A DNA stretch of 64,000 nucleotides. Source: Actinomadura rubrisoli (lineage in GTDB: Bacteria; Actinomycetota; Actinomycetes; Streptosporangiales; Streptosporangiaceae). The notes below the pieces were generated by a model, which had not been told where the DNA came from, ran no database searches, and saw only the letters and a program-made list of their open reading frames with translations. The DNA lies in assembly GCF_004349215.1 (NCBI RefSeq), contig NZ_SMKU01000005.1:16625-80624 (forward strand). The letters run 5' to 3'. The stretch's first letter is position 1. Each line of letters begins with the position of its first letter. Positions 57,505 through 64,000 of this stretch are shown here, one piece after another. The translations under genes were made by a program, and so were the position numbers.

Positions 57505-59013
57505 ATGTCAACCACGAAGGCGCAGGCCCCGGCGCCAGATTCGCGCCGCTGGGCCGCGCTGTTCTTCATAGGGCTGGCCCAGCTCATGATCGTTCTGGAT
57601 GGGACGGTCGTGAACATCGCGCTGCCGTCGCTCCAGCGGGATCTGGGGATCTCCGACGGGGACCGGCAGTGGATCATCACCGCGTACACGCTGGCGTTCG
57701 GCAGCCTGCTGCTGCTCGGCGGCCGGATCGCCGACTACACCGGCCGCAAGCGGACCTTCCTGATCGGACTGCTCGGCTTCGCCGGCGCGTCGGCCCTCGG
57801 CGGTGCGGCGGGCAACTTCGAGATGCTGCTGAGCGCCCGTGCCCTTCAGGGCGCGTTCGCCGCGCTGCTCGGTCCGTCCGCGCTGTCGCTGCTGACCGTG
57901 ACGTTCACCCAGCCCAAGGAGCGCGCCAAGGCGTTCGGGATCTGGGGCGCCATCACCGCCGTGGGCGGCGCGATCGGGCTGCTGGCCGGCGGGGCGCTGA
58001 CCGACTACCTGGACTGGCGCTGGTGCCTGTACGTCAGCGTCCCGATCGCCCTGATCGCGGTGGTCGGCGGGTACATGATGCTGGACGAGTCGCGGAGCGG
58101 GGGCCGGGCCCGGTTCGACGTTCCCGGCGTGCTGCTGGTGACCGGCGGGCTGGTCGCGATCGTCTACGGCACGAGCCAGGCGGAGTCCGACGGCTGGGGC
58201 TCGGCGAAGACCATCGGTCTGCTGGCCGGGGGCGCGGTGCTGCTCGCCGCGTTCGCCTTCGTCGAGAGCCGGGTGCCGCAGCCGATGCTGCCGCCGCGCC
58301 TGATCGCCGACCGTACCCGCGGCGGCGCCTATCTGAGCGTGGGACTGGCCATGGTCGGCATGTTCGGGGCGTTCCTCTTCATGACCTACTACTTGCAGAT
58401 CGTCAAGGGATACTCGCCGATCAGGACGGGCGTGGCCTTCCTCCCGATGACCGTGGCGGTCCTGATTTCGGCCGGCGGGCTCGCCGCCCGGCTGCTGCCC
58501 AAGGCCCCGCCGCGGGCGCTGATCGTCCCGGGCATGCTGCTCATCGCCTCCGGCATGCTGTGGCTGCGCACCATGGAGACCGACACCGCCTACGTCGAGG
58601 GCGTGCTGGTCTCGGGACTCCTGCTCGGCTTCGGGGCCGGCATGATCATGCCGGTGGCCTTCAACTACGCCACCCACGGCGTCGACCAGCGCGACGCGGG
58701 CATCGCCTCGGCCAGCGTCAACACCGCGCAGCAGATCAGCAGCTCGATCGGTACCGCTCTGCTCAACACCATCGCCACCAGCGCGACCGCGGACTACTTG
58801 GCCTCGCATGCCTCGCAGGGCAGGAGCCCGGCCTTCGCCAAGAAGGCGATGCTGGAAGGTTTCGTGACAGCCGGCACCTGGGCCGCGGGGATCCTGCTGG
58901 TCGGCGCACTGATCGTCGCCGTCCTGATGAACACCGCGCGCCCCGGACGCCAGGCCGTCACGGAGGACGCCGAGAGCACGGGGGACGCCGAGCCGGTGCC
59001 CGCTCACCCCTGA
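57505..59013 (+). CDS. MFS drug exporter, DHA2 (EmrB/QacA) type
   Basis: The 502-residue protein has 14 helices with motif D1 LMIVLDGTVVNIALPSLQ, motif A GRIADYTGRKRTFLIGL, motif C GGAIGLLAGGALTDYLDWRWCLYVSVPIA. It is highly similar in its N-terminus to the partial exporter at 1-366. GTGAGGACGACGTC precedes ATG 57505, a weak ribosome site. The divergent ECF sigma factor gene suggests linked control. Confidence 0.92.
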   Translation: MSTTKAQAPAPDSRRWAALFFIGLAQLMIVLDGTVVNIALPSLQRDLGISDGDRQWIITAYTLAFGSLLLLGGRIADYTGRKRTFLIGLLGFAGASALGGAAGNFEMLLSARALQGAFAALLGPSALSLLTVTFTQPKERAKAFGIWGAITAVGGAIGLLAGGALTDYLDWRWCLYVSVPIALIAVVGGYMMLDESRSGGRARFDVPGVLLVTGGLVAIVYGTSQAESDGWGSAKTIGLLAGGAVLLAAFAFVESRVPQPMLPPRLIADRTRGGAYLSVGLAMVGMFGAFLFMTYYLQIVKGYSPIRTGVAFLPMTVAVLISAGGLAARLLPKAPPRALIVPGMLLIASGMLWLRTMETDTAYVEGVLVSGLLLGFGAGMIMPVAFNYATHGVDQRDAGIASASVNTAQQISSSIGTALLNTIATSATADYLASHASQGRSPAFAKKAMLEGFVTAGTWAAGILLVGALIVAVLMNTARPGRQAVTEDAESTGDAEPVPAHP

Positions 59014-59053
59014 TCCCTCCGGAAGGTCCACTGCGGCAGTGCGCAGCCGCGAG

Positions 59054-59097
59054 GACGTCGGCGGCCGTGGCCCGGACGGGTCGGGGCCGCCGACGTC
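59054..59097 (+). terminator. Hairpin terminator after the MFS gene
   Basis: GACGTCGGCGGCC (59054-59066) and GGCCGCCGACGTC (59085-59097) form a perfect 13-bp stem with an 18-base loop, 41 bases past the MFS stop. It separates that gene from the D-alanine cassette. Confidence 0.65.
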
Positions 59098-59173
59098 TGC
59101 GCTACCGTCCCGCGCCGGAGGGGACGGTCCGTTCCCGGGGTCGCGGCTATTCCTTGATACCAGGGGTTGCGTG

Positions 59174-59189
59174 TATCGCGAGCTTATCG
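59174..59189 (+). promoter_or_regulatory. Direct repeat TATCG-N6-TATCG, first copy, before the vanY remnant
   Basis: TATCG lies at 59174-59178 and 59185-59189, one helical turn apart, and the second copy is exactly 51 bases before ATG 59236. The same repeat, with the same distance to ATG, precedes the intact vanY gene at 62621. Tandem half-sites at 11 bp are how OmpR-type response regulators such as VanR bind DNA. A CATACG element follows 12 bases on in both. Confidence 0.65.
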
Positions 59190-59235
59190 AAAACCCCATA
59201 CGCCACTGCAACACTCTTCCGCCTTCAGTGGAGGC

Positions 59236-59577
59236 ATGGACCACAGCGCATCACTGACAGCGCCGGCCCGTCGTATGCGCAGGATCGTGCTCGTCAGTCT
59301 GGCGGCCCTCGTTGCGGCGATCGATGCGTTCATCGTGCAGTGGCCGTTCGCGGCGTCCGCTCCGCAGAGTTCGTTGACGACGGTCGGCCAGTCGGCTGGC
59401 AGGAAGACCGCTCTGGACGAGGGGGACGGTGTCATTCCCGCCGGGACGGCGGTCTCCGTTTTCGACGAGGAGGCACCGGCGGTGGGCAAGCTCGCCCTGC
59501 ACCTTCGTGGGGCGGCGACGGATGCAGAGGCCCACGGTTGCCCGCCGATGTATGCGGACCCGAGGATGCGGGCGTGA
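59236..59577 (+). pseudogene. VanY-like membrane protein with catalytic core deleted
   Basis: The 113-residue product keeps an N-terminal membrane anchor (RRIVLVSLAALVAAIDAFIV) and the stem IPAGTAVSVFDEEAPAVGKLALHLRGAATDAE. It then jumps straight to AHGCPPMYADP. In the intact VanY at 62621 these two pieces are residues 87-119 and 212-222, separated by the whole zinc peptidase core. So about 92 residues, including SxHxxGxAxD and EPWHYE, were lost in frame. The reading frame, promoter region and coupling to the racemase (GTGA) are kept. It may be a dead enzyme kept as a coupling leader, or a small membrane protein with a new role. Confidence 0.75.
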
Positions 59578-60704
59578 ATCGGGTCCCGGTCGCGCTTCAG
59601 CGCCGACCAGGTACCTTTCGACCGCCGACCTTGCAGACGCTGCCCGTGGCGGTGACCGCGAACGTGGCCAGGATTCGTGCGCGGACTCCGAACACGATCA
59701 TGGCCGTGGTCAAAGCCGACGGTTACGGCCACGGTGCCGTCACGGTCGCCAAAGCCGCCGTCGCCGCCGGTGCCGGGTGGCTCGGGACGACGAGCGTCGC
59801 GGAGGCGTCCGCGTTGCGCGCCGCGGGGCTGGCGGTGCCGATCCTCGCCTGGCTGCACCCGGGCGGGATCGACGCTGAGGCGGCGGCGGCCGCCAGGGTC
59901 GATGTCGCGGTCGGGTCGGTGGACGAACTCGGTGCGCTCGTTGCGCGAGCCGCGTCGGCGGTGCGGGTTCATCTCTATATGGACACCGGAATGTCGCGTG
60001 GCGGCTGCTCCCGCGGGCAGTGGGACGAGCTGATCGGTCTCGCGCAGCGCGGTCAACAGGCTCGGCGGCTCCGCGTCGTGGGTGTCATGGGGCACCTTCC
60101 GCTGGCCGACCGGGCCGACCCCGCGGCGAACGCGGCGGCGGTCGCCGGTATGCGCGAGGCGCAGCGGGCGGTCCGGACGGCGGGGTTCGGTTCGACGGTC
60201 GCCCATCTCGCGGCCACGTCGGGGACGTTGACCGACCCGGCGACACATTTCGGCATGGTCCGCGTCGGGGCGGGACTGGTCGGCATCGACCCGTCCGGGA
60301 CCGTGGAGATGCACGGCGCGTCCCGTCTGACCGCACCGATCGTGCACACGACGGCGGCCCCGGCCGGCACTCCGGTGGGTTACGCCGGCACGTATGTCAC
60401 CGATCGTGCCACCCATCTGAGCGTCCTGCCCGTCGGATACGCCGACGGAATCCCGCGAGAGATCTCGCCCCAGGCCGGCGTTGAGATCGGCGGGCGCCGT
60501 CTCCCGGTCGTCGGACGGGTCTCGATGGACCAGATCGTGATCGATACCGGTGCCGAGTCCGTCCCGGTCGGCACGTCCGCGACCGTGTTCGGTCCGGACG
60601 GGGGCGCGACCCCGACCATCCACGACTGGGCCCGTTGGGCCGGGACCATTCCGCACACCATCGTCACCGGCATCGGGCCGCGTGTGAAAAGGAGCATCAC
60701 ATGA
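59574..60704 (+). CDS. alr: Alanine racemase
   Basis: The 376-residue protein has the PLP-binding Lys47 in VVKADGYGHG (usually VKADAYGHG), YMDTGMSRGG, HFGMVRVGAGLVGIDPSG, the catalytic Tyr270 in GTPVGYAGTYVTDRATHLSVLPVGYADGIPR, and GRVSMDQIVID. It interconverts L- and D-alanine, or possibly serine, for peptidoglycan precursors. There is no membrane domain, unlike VanT of the D-Ser operons. GTG 59574 overlaps the stop of the vanY remnant by GTGA, and ATGA couples it to the ligase. Long open frame upstream of 59574 is not part of it. Confidence 0.9.
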   Translation: MNRVPVALQRRPGTFRPPTLQTLPVAVTANVARIRARTPNTIMAVVKADGYGHGAVTVAKAAVAAGAGWLGTTSVAEASALRAAGLAVPILAWLHPGGIDAEAAAAARVDVAVGSVDELGALVARAASAVRVHLYMDTGMSRGGCSRGQWDELIGLAQRGQQARRLRVVGVMGHLPLADRADPAANAAAVAGMREAQRAVRTAGFGSTVAHLAATSGTLTDPATHFGMVRVGAGLVGIDPSGTVEMHGASRLTAPIVHTTAAPAGTPVGYAGTYVTDRATHLSVLPVGYADGIPREISPQAGVEIGGRRLPVVGRVSMDQIVIDTGAESVPVGTSATVFGPDGGATPTIHDWARWAGTIPHTIVTGIGPRVKRSIT

Positions 60705-61693
60705 CACGGCGAATCGTGGTGATCGGCGGCGGAGAGAACGCCGAGCACGACGTCTCCCTGGCCACTGCCACAGCGGTCGCGAAGGCGCTGCGCTCTAGCG
60801 GATTCGACGTTGACGAGCTGACCATCGACCGCGACGGAGTATGGAGCCAAGGAGCGGACGCGCTCGGGTCGCAGGCCACCGGTTCCCTGGCGGCGGCACT
60901 GACCGTCATTGAACGCGCCGACGCCGTCTTCCCCGCGGTCCACGGCCCGTCCGGCGAGGACGGGACCCTCGCAGCGTTGTGCGCCCTGGCGCACACGCCG
61001 ATGGTTGGCTCGGGCCTGCGCGCCGGAGCGATCGGCATGGACAAGTGGGCGACCAAGCTCGTGGCGCAGGCCGTCGGGATCCGAACCGCCCACGGCCGGC
61101 TGGCGGCGGCGGCAGAGATCGCCGATATCGGGTTCGAGACGGACGTGGTGGTGAAGCCGGCCTCGGCCGGGTCGAGTTTCGGTGTCGCCCTGGCACGCGA
61201 CGCCTCCCAGCTCCGCGACGCGCTGCGCGGCGCGGCGCGATTCGACGACCGGATCCTGATCGAGGACGTCGTCCCGGGCCGGGAGATCGATGTGGCCGTC
61301 CTGCGCGAGGCCGATGGCCGCCGATGGGCGTCGCCGCCGCTGGAGATCCACGCCGACGGCCTGTTCGACACCCAGTCCAAGTACGACGGTTCAGCCCGGT
61401 TCAGTGTGCCCGCCGACCTCGGCACCGCGGACCGGGCAGCCCTGACCGGGGCGGCGCTGCGGATGTTCGACGCGCTCGACTGCGCCGGTGTCGCCCGCAT
61501 CGACTTCTTCCTCACCGACCACGGACCCGTTCTCAACGAAGTCAACACCATGCCGGGAATGACGGCCGAGTCCCAGGTACCGATAATGTTCGCCGCAGCC
61601 GGACTGACCTACGAGCAACTGGTCGCGCGCCTGGTCGACGCCGCCACCGTGCCCGGACCCATCAGCCGGCAATCCGAACGTGTGAAGCCATGA
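60701..61693 (+). CDS. D-alanine--D-alanine ligase family protein (Ddl/Van type)
   Basis: The 330-residue ATP-grasp ligase has Glu15 in AEHDVSL, the HGPSGEDGTL loop (81-90), PASAGSSFGV (Ser158/159), a KYDG omega-loop motif with Tyr228, and RIDFFL with Arg267 and LNEVNTMPGMT with Glu280/Asn282. The Lys-Tyr in the omega loop is the D-Ala-D-Ala or D-Ala-D-Ser type. D-Ala-D-Lac ligases have His there. AAAGGAG precedes ATG 60701 and the start overlaps the racemase stop. It may be a second, stress-induced Ddl. Confidence 0.9.
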   Translation: MTRRIVVIGGGENAEHDVSLATATAVAKALRSSGFDVDELTIDRDGVWSQGADALGSQATGSLAAALTVIERADAVFPAVHGPSGEDGTLAALCALAHTPMVGSGLRAGAIGMDKWATKLVAQAVGIRTAHGRLAAAAEIADIGFETDVVVKPASAGSSFGVALARDASQLRDALRGAARFDDRILIEDVVPGREIDVAVLREADGRRWASPPLEIHADGLFDTQSKYDGSARFSVPADLGTADRAALTGAALRMFDALDCAGVARIDFFLTDHGPVLNEVNTMPGMTAESQVPIMFAAAGLTYEQLVARLVDAATVPGPISRQSERVKP

Positions 61694-61857
61694 TCCAACC
61701 GCTGCGTTTGCCGGTCTTGCAGTCCCTTTTATGCTTATACGGGGTGCCGATCGCTCCACCCGCGCCGACATACCCCTTGTCGGCGCAGCACGACGGAATG
61801 GGCTCACGGTCCCGATCCGCATTGCCATTTCCCCTGCTTTACGGCATGATCTCTGTC

Positions 61858-62097
61858 ATGAGCAGAATCGCCAAACGACTTGAGAAGGAACGCGTCGTCC
61901 ATGCCAACGACCTCCTGGAAGAGGCCGGGTTGCTGGACGCATGTCCTTACAGGTACGTCTTCGTGAAGGGCACATACAAGCAATGGGCCGAACTGTTCTC
62001 AGCCGTCGAACTCCTTGAGGGGCGCGGCTGGGAGATAGTGGATTGGACCATTGACGCCACCAATGAAGCGGGTGCCGTGGCGCGCCGCGTCCCCTGA
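61858..62097 (+). CDS. Small DUF4177-like protein
   Basis: The 79-residue protein reads SRIAKRLEKERVVHANDLLEEAGLLDACPYRYVFVKGTYKQWAELFSAVELLEGRGWEIVDWTIDATNEAGAVARR. YRYVFV with the later LEGRGWEIVDW is like the small DUF4177 fold. Function unknown. It lies between the ligase and the vanY gene in the same direction with no clear ribosome site; ATG 61858 is 164 bases after the ligase stop. It may be a passenger. Confidence 0.65.
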   Translation: MSRIAKRLEKERVVHANDLLEEAGLLDACPYRYVFVKGTYKQWAELFSAVELLEGRGWEIVDWTIDATNEAGAVARRVP

Positions 62098-62558
62098 CCA
62101 CGGCCACAACCGCCCCACGCGCACGGCATTGTCCAGAGCTCGACCGCGCGGCCGATCAGATCTTGCTGGTCACAGGTGGTTGCCGGGGTGCGAGATCCGA
62201 TGATGGAGCGGCGAAGCTCCTGGCAGATGCGGAGTCCACCAAAACGACCGCACTGCCAGGAGCTTCTGGAGTTGTCCTATCGCGGCTGCGCTGGACCTGT
62301 CGCCGTCGACCCGGGATTTCATGGCCGGTCTGATCCATGGCCATCGTCGCCGGATCGGAACACGCTGACCAGTGCCGGCGCCCAGCCGTCAGACGCTGCC
62401 GGCCCCGGTGCATCCGCTCCCGCCGGCAGATCGCGGGGTGAGGGTGAGTTTGAGGCGAACGCTCACCCCAGGCGCTCTATCCATGACCTCCCCTCGTGCC
62501 CGATCTCTGGCCGCGTGTCAATGTCGGCCGCGATCGCTTCCTGGCGCAGGTCGGCATA
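62098..62558. other. Intergenic stretch with transposase scar
   Basis: The stretch has no intact gene. It contains the IS remnant at 62214-62370 and otherwise unassigned sequence. It ends at the regulatory repeats of vanY. Confidence 0.45.
62214..62370 (+). mobile_element. Remnant of an IS transposase 5' end, frameshifted
   Basis: A hairpin (62214-62232 with 62248-62265, arms AAGCTCCTGGCAG-TGCGG) precedes a short reading frame TALPGASGVVLS. After a shift near 62280 the sequence continues LDLSPSTRDFMAGLIHGHRRRIGTR and ends in a stop at 62368. LDLSPSTRDFxAGLIxGHRRRIGxRW is the conserved N-terminus of IS5-group transposases common in actinomycetes. Only the start of the element remains. Confidence 0.65.
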
Positions 62559-62574
62559 TATCGTCCGCGTATCG
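62559..62574 (+). promoter_or_regulatory. Direct repeat TATCG-N6-TATCG, second copy, before vanY
   Basis: TATCG lies at 62559-62563 and 62570-62574 with the same 11-bp period as at 59174, and the second half is again 51 bases before the ATG (62621). The following 54 bases are about 60 percent identical between the two sites, so the promoters are duplicated copies. Confidence 0.65.
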
Positions 62575-62620
62575 AGAATCTCATACGTGCTGGCAACCTC
62601 GCCCTGTCTTAACTGGCAGC

Positions 62621-63313
62621 ATGTCCCAAATACCGGTCTCGACGCCAAAGGCGTCCCGCAAGGTTCACTGGATTCTCGGCGTTGGCCTGGTCCTCGTCAT
62701 CGTGGTGATCAGCGCGGTCCTTGGCTATCAGTCGCAGAAATCCTCGTCCTCCTCGGCCGCCTCGCGGTCCTTCACCGCATCGCCCCAGAAAGCTCCTCGC
62801 GGTGCGCAACCTGGTGCACCCGGCGAGAATGGTCCTCGCAGCGAACGCCGTGGTCCGGTCGGCGAGGACGACGGTCTCGTCCCCGACGGTGTCACGGTTT
62901 TCGCCGACGCGACTCCGGCCGTGGCCAAGCTCGATCGCGATCTCCTCAAGGCTCTCCGCCGGGCTGCGACGGACGCCGCGAACGATAGAATAAAATTCTA
63001 TGTCAATAGCGGCTGGCGTTCCCCGGCGTACCAGAATCAGCTTCTTCGCGAAGCGATCTCCAAGTACGGATCCGAGGAAGAGGCCGCCCGATGGGTGTCA
63101 ACCGCGGCGACCTCGCTTCACGTGAAAGGAGAGGCGGTCGACATCGGGCACTCCGATGCCACGGTGTGGCTGTCGAAACACGGCGCCGAGTACGGGCTGT
63201 GCCAGATCTATAGGAACGAGCCCTGGCACTACGAACTGCGCCCCGAAGCGATCGACCACGGCTGCCCGCGCATGTACGCCGACCCCACCCAGGACCCTAG
63301 GACGCAGCAATGA
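62621..63313 (+). CDS. vanY: VanY-type D-alanyl-D-alanine carboxypeptidase, membrane-anchored
   Basis: The 230-residue protein has a single N-terminal anchor (residues 17-36), a Ser/Pro/Gly-rich stalk to about 85 and a peptidase M15/VanY domain. The zinc ligands and catalytic residues are His167 and Asp174 in SLHVKGEAVDIG, Glu200 and His203 in NEPWHYE. VNSGWRSPAYQNQLLREAISKYG is the substrate-side motif. It should trim the terminal D-Ala from peptidoglycan stem peptides at the outer membrane face, lowering glycopeptide targets. It carries the same promoter repeat as the truncated copy at 59236. Confidence 0.9.
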   Translation: MSQIPVSTPKASRKVHWILGVGLVLVIVVISAVLGYQSQKSSSSSAASRSFTASPQKAPRGAQPGAPGENGPRSERRGPVGEDDGLVPDGVTVFADATPAVAKLDRDLLKALRRAATDAANDRIKFYVNSGWRSPAYQNQLLREAISKYGSEEEAARWVSTAATSLHVKGEAVDIGHSDATVWLSKHGAEYGLCQIYRNEPWHYELRPEAIDHGCPRMYADPTQDPRTQQ

Positions 63314-63550
63314 CTGACATCGGCTGGCCCCTCCACCCCGCTCCGGCGCTCGGCCCTCCAGCACCTGGCTGCCTCCGGCCGCGCTGCCCCCGAGCTCCGG
63401 GCCGAATCCCGCTACCAGCACCTCGCCAGCCTCGCCGTCGGACGAGGTCGTCGCGCGGTGGGGAGGATGAGTGTCGGCGTACTACGTGGGTGCAGAGGTT
63501 TCTACGGTCGGAGAGGGCAGAAGGCGGCTCGGTCATTGGTGCGATTGTGC

Positions 63551-63584
63551 GCCGCGCGTGCCCGGCACTCCGGGCACGCGCGGC
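63551..63584 (-). terminator. Hairpin terminator between vanY and serine hydrolase
   Basis: GCCGCGCGTGCCCGG (63551-63565) pairs perfectly over 15 bases with 63570-63584 around the loop CACT. It is 13 bases after the stop of the minus-strand hydrolase and can serve both convergent genes. Confidence 0.75.
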
Positions 63585-63596
63585 TGCGTGGCGTCT

Positions 63597-64000
63597 TCAG
63601 CGTCGGCCGGTGACGGCCTGGGTCTCCTGCTCGATGATCTCTTGCGGCGGCGCGGTGTCGCAATTGCTGAGGACGACACCGACCCAGCCGGTGTCGGGGT
63701 AGATGGTCCAGTTGGCGCCGACACCGGGGTCGCCGCCGGCGCGCCTCCACAGCCACTGGCCGTCGACGAGGCTGACCGGCATCGTGTACGCCCCGAACGA
63801 CGCGTCGGCGGGGGCTGCCCGGCGGGCCAGGCCACCTCCCTGGGGGGCATGGGGGATCTTAGGCCCGGTGAGCAGCTCGGCGTAGTGCGGGTCCAGTACG
63901 GTGCCGTCGCGCAGTGCGTGCGCGAATCGGACCAGGTCCGGCGCGGTGGCGAAGCCGCCGTCGCCGGGGGCATCGATGAAGGCGCGGCCTGGGTTCTTGC
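63597..64000 (-). CDS. Beta-lactamase-fold serine hydrolase (class C/esterase family), C-terminal part
   Basis: The gene enters from the right edge; 133 residues of the end are seen. KNPGRAFIDAPGDGGFATAPDLVRFAHALRDGTVLDPHYAELLTGPKI, FGAYTMPVSLVDGQWLWRRAGGDPGVGANWTIYPDTGWVGVVLSNCD match the C-terminus of Beta-lactamase (PF00144) proteins, with GDPGVGAN in place of the usual HxG motif region. The SxxK nucleophile lies outside. It might be an esterase or a D,D-peptidase, which would fit the neighbouring cell-wall cassette. Confidence 0.8.
   Translation of the reverse strand, partial: KNPGRAFIDAPGDGGFATAPDLVRFAHALRDGTVLDPHYAELLTGPKIPHAPQGGGLARRAAPADASFGAYTMPVSLVDGQWLWRRAGGDPGVGANWTIYPDTGWVGVVLSNCDTAPPQEIIEQETQAVTGRR

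Noticed and set aside
57508..59244. 578-codon minus-strand frame opposite the MFS gene
   Set aside because: Antisense shadow, no recognisable domain.
57669..59573. Upstream extension of the racemase frame
   Set aside because: The frame is open far upstream but reads as an out-of-frame shadow of the MFS gene; racemase homology starts only after GTG 59574.
60701..61693. Ligase as VanA-type D-Ala-D-Lac enzyme
   Set aside because: The omega loop has Lys-Tyr in place of the VanA His, and no VanH dehydrogenase or VanX dipeptidase is nearby.
1..64000. tRNA or rRNA genes and phage attachment sites
   Set aside because: No cloverleaf-like sequence with a T-loop GGTTCGAATCC-type core or rRNA conserved stretch was noticed; a covariance-model scan would be needed to be certain.

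Overview
The window is very GC-rich, with codon third positions almost always G or C. It contains actinobacterial marker genes: a gvpA-F-G-O-J-L-S-K type gas vesicle operon, PadR, WYL and MarR regulators, a septum-formation-like kinase ectodomain, and many short-leader or leaderless starts. It looks like a chromosomal arm region of a filamentous actinomycete, possibly of the Actinomadura/Streptosporangiales kind. That placement is inference from gene content; no rRNA, tRNA or other taxonomic marker gene is present.

Layout. 1-4464: a partial MFS exporter, an aldehyde dehydrogenase, an HSL-type esterase and an Erm methyltransferase with a long, apparently regulated leader. 4418-8596: a nine-gene gas vesicle operon on the minus strand. 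8748-13058: a divergent seven-gene Mrp/Mbh-type cation antiporter operon. Three promoters with the GTTT-N-GGGTA(T/G) shape of the SigB/SigF stress sigma family sit in and around the shared divergent region, so the two systems may form one osmotic or ionic stress island. 13103-28041: small regulator/target pairs (ArsR with two SRPBCC proteins, TetR with a UvrA-like drug resistance ATPase, WYL regulator with a VOC protein, ArsR-like regulator with an MFS exporter), an ABC-F protein with a leader peptide and stem-loop, a GNAT enzyme, a lipoprotein and an AlkZ-like glycosylase. 28222-43000: more export and regulation (MFS, a MarR-controlled flavoprotein, a DrrAB-type ABC exporter, PadR), a decayed NmrA-like gene, a Ser/Thr kinase, a terpene synthase, a SGNH hydrolase and a MerR/MFS pair.

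44237-47157 is a graveyard of a conjugative element: a RacP-like gene with an in-frame stop and a frameshift, an IS701-type transposase fragment, the N-terminus of a PfaD-like enoylreductase, and a twice-frameshifted conjugal ATPase. 47616-59013 holds a repeated-domain secreted protein, NmrA, two MFS exporters, LysR, HxlR/DoxX, GntR/PEBP, an ECF sigma factor with a fused SnoaL-like domain (next to a shard of another ECF gene) and a third, DHA2-type MFS exporter.

59236-63313 is the most unusual block: a D-alanine metabolism and peptidoglycan-stem cassette. It has a VanY-like membrane protein whose catalytic core is cleanly deleted, then an alanine racemase translationally coupled to it, a D-Ala ligase family enzyme coupled to the racemase, a small unknown protein, and an intact VanY-type D,D-carboxypeptidase. 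The truncated and intact vanY copies carry the same direct repeat (TATCG-N6-TATCG) exactly 51 bases before their start codons, so one response regulator probably controls both transcription units. A transposase scar lies just before the intact vanY. The right edge cuts a beta-lactamase-fold serine hydrolase.

The common theme is defence against antibiotics and stress: rRNA methylation, ABC-F, a UvrA-like protein, AlkZ-like repair, seven MFS exporters (one of them partial), an ABC exporter and cell-wall target modification, mostly under local one-component regulators whose palindromic operators can be read directly.
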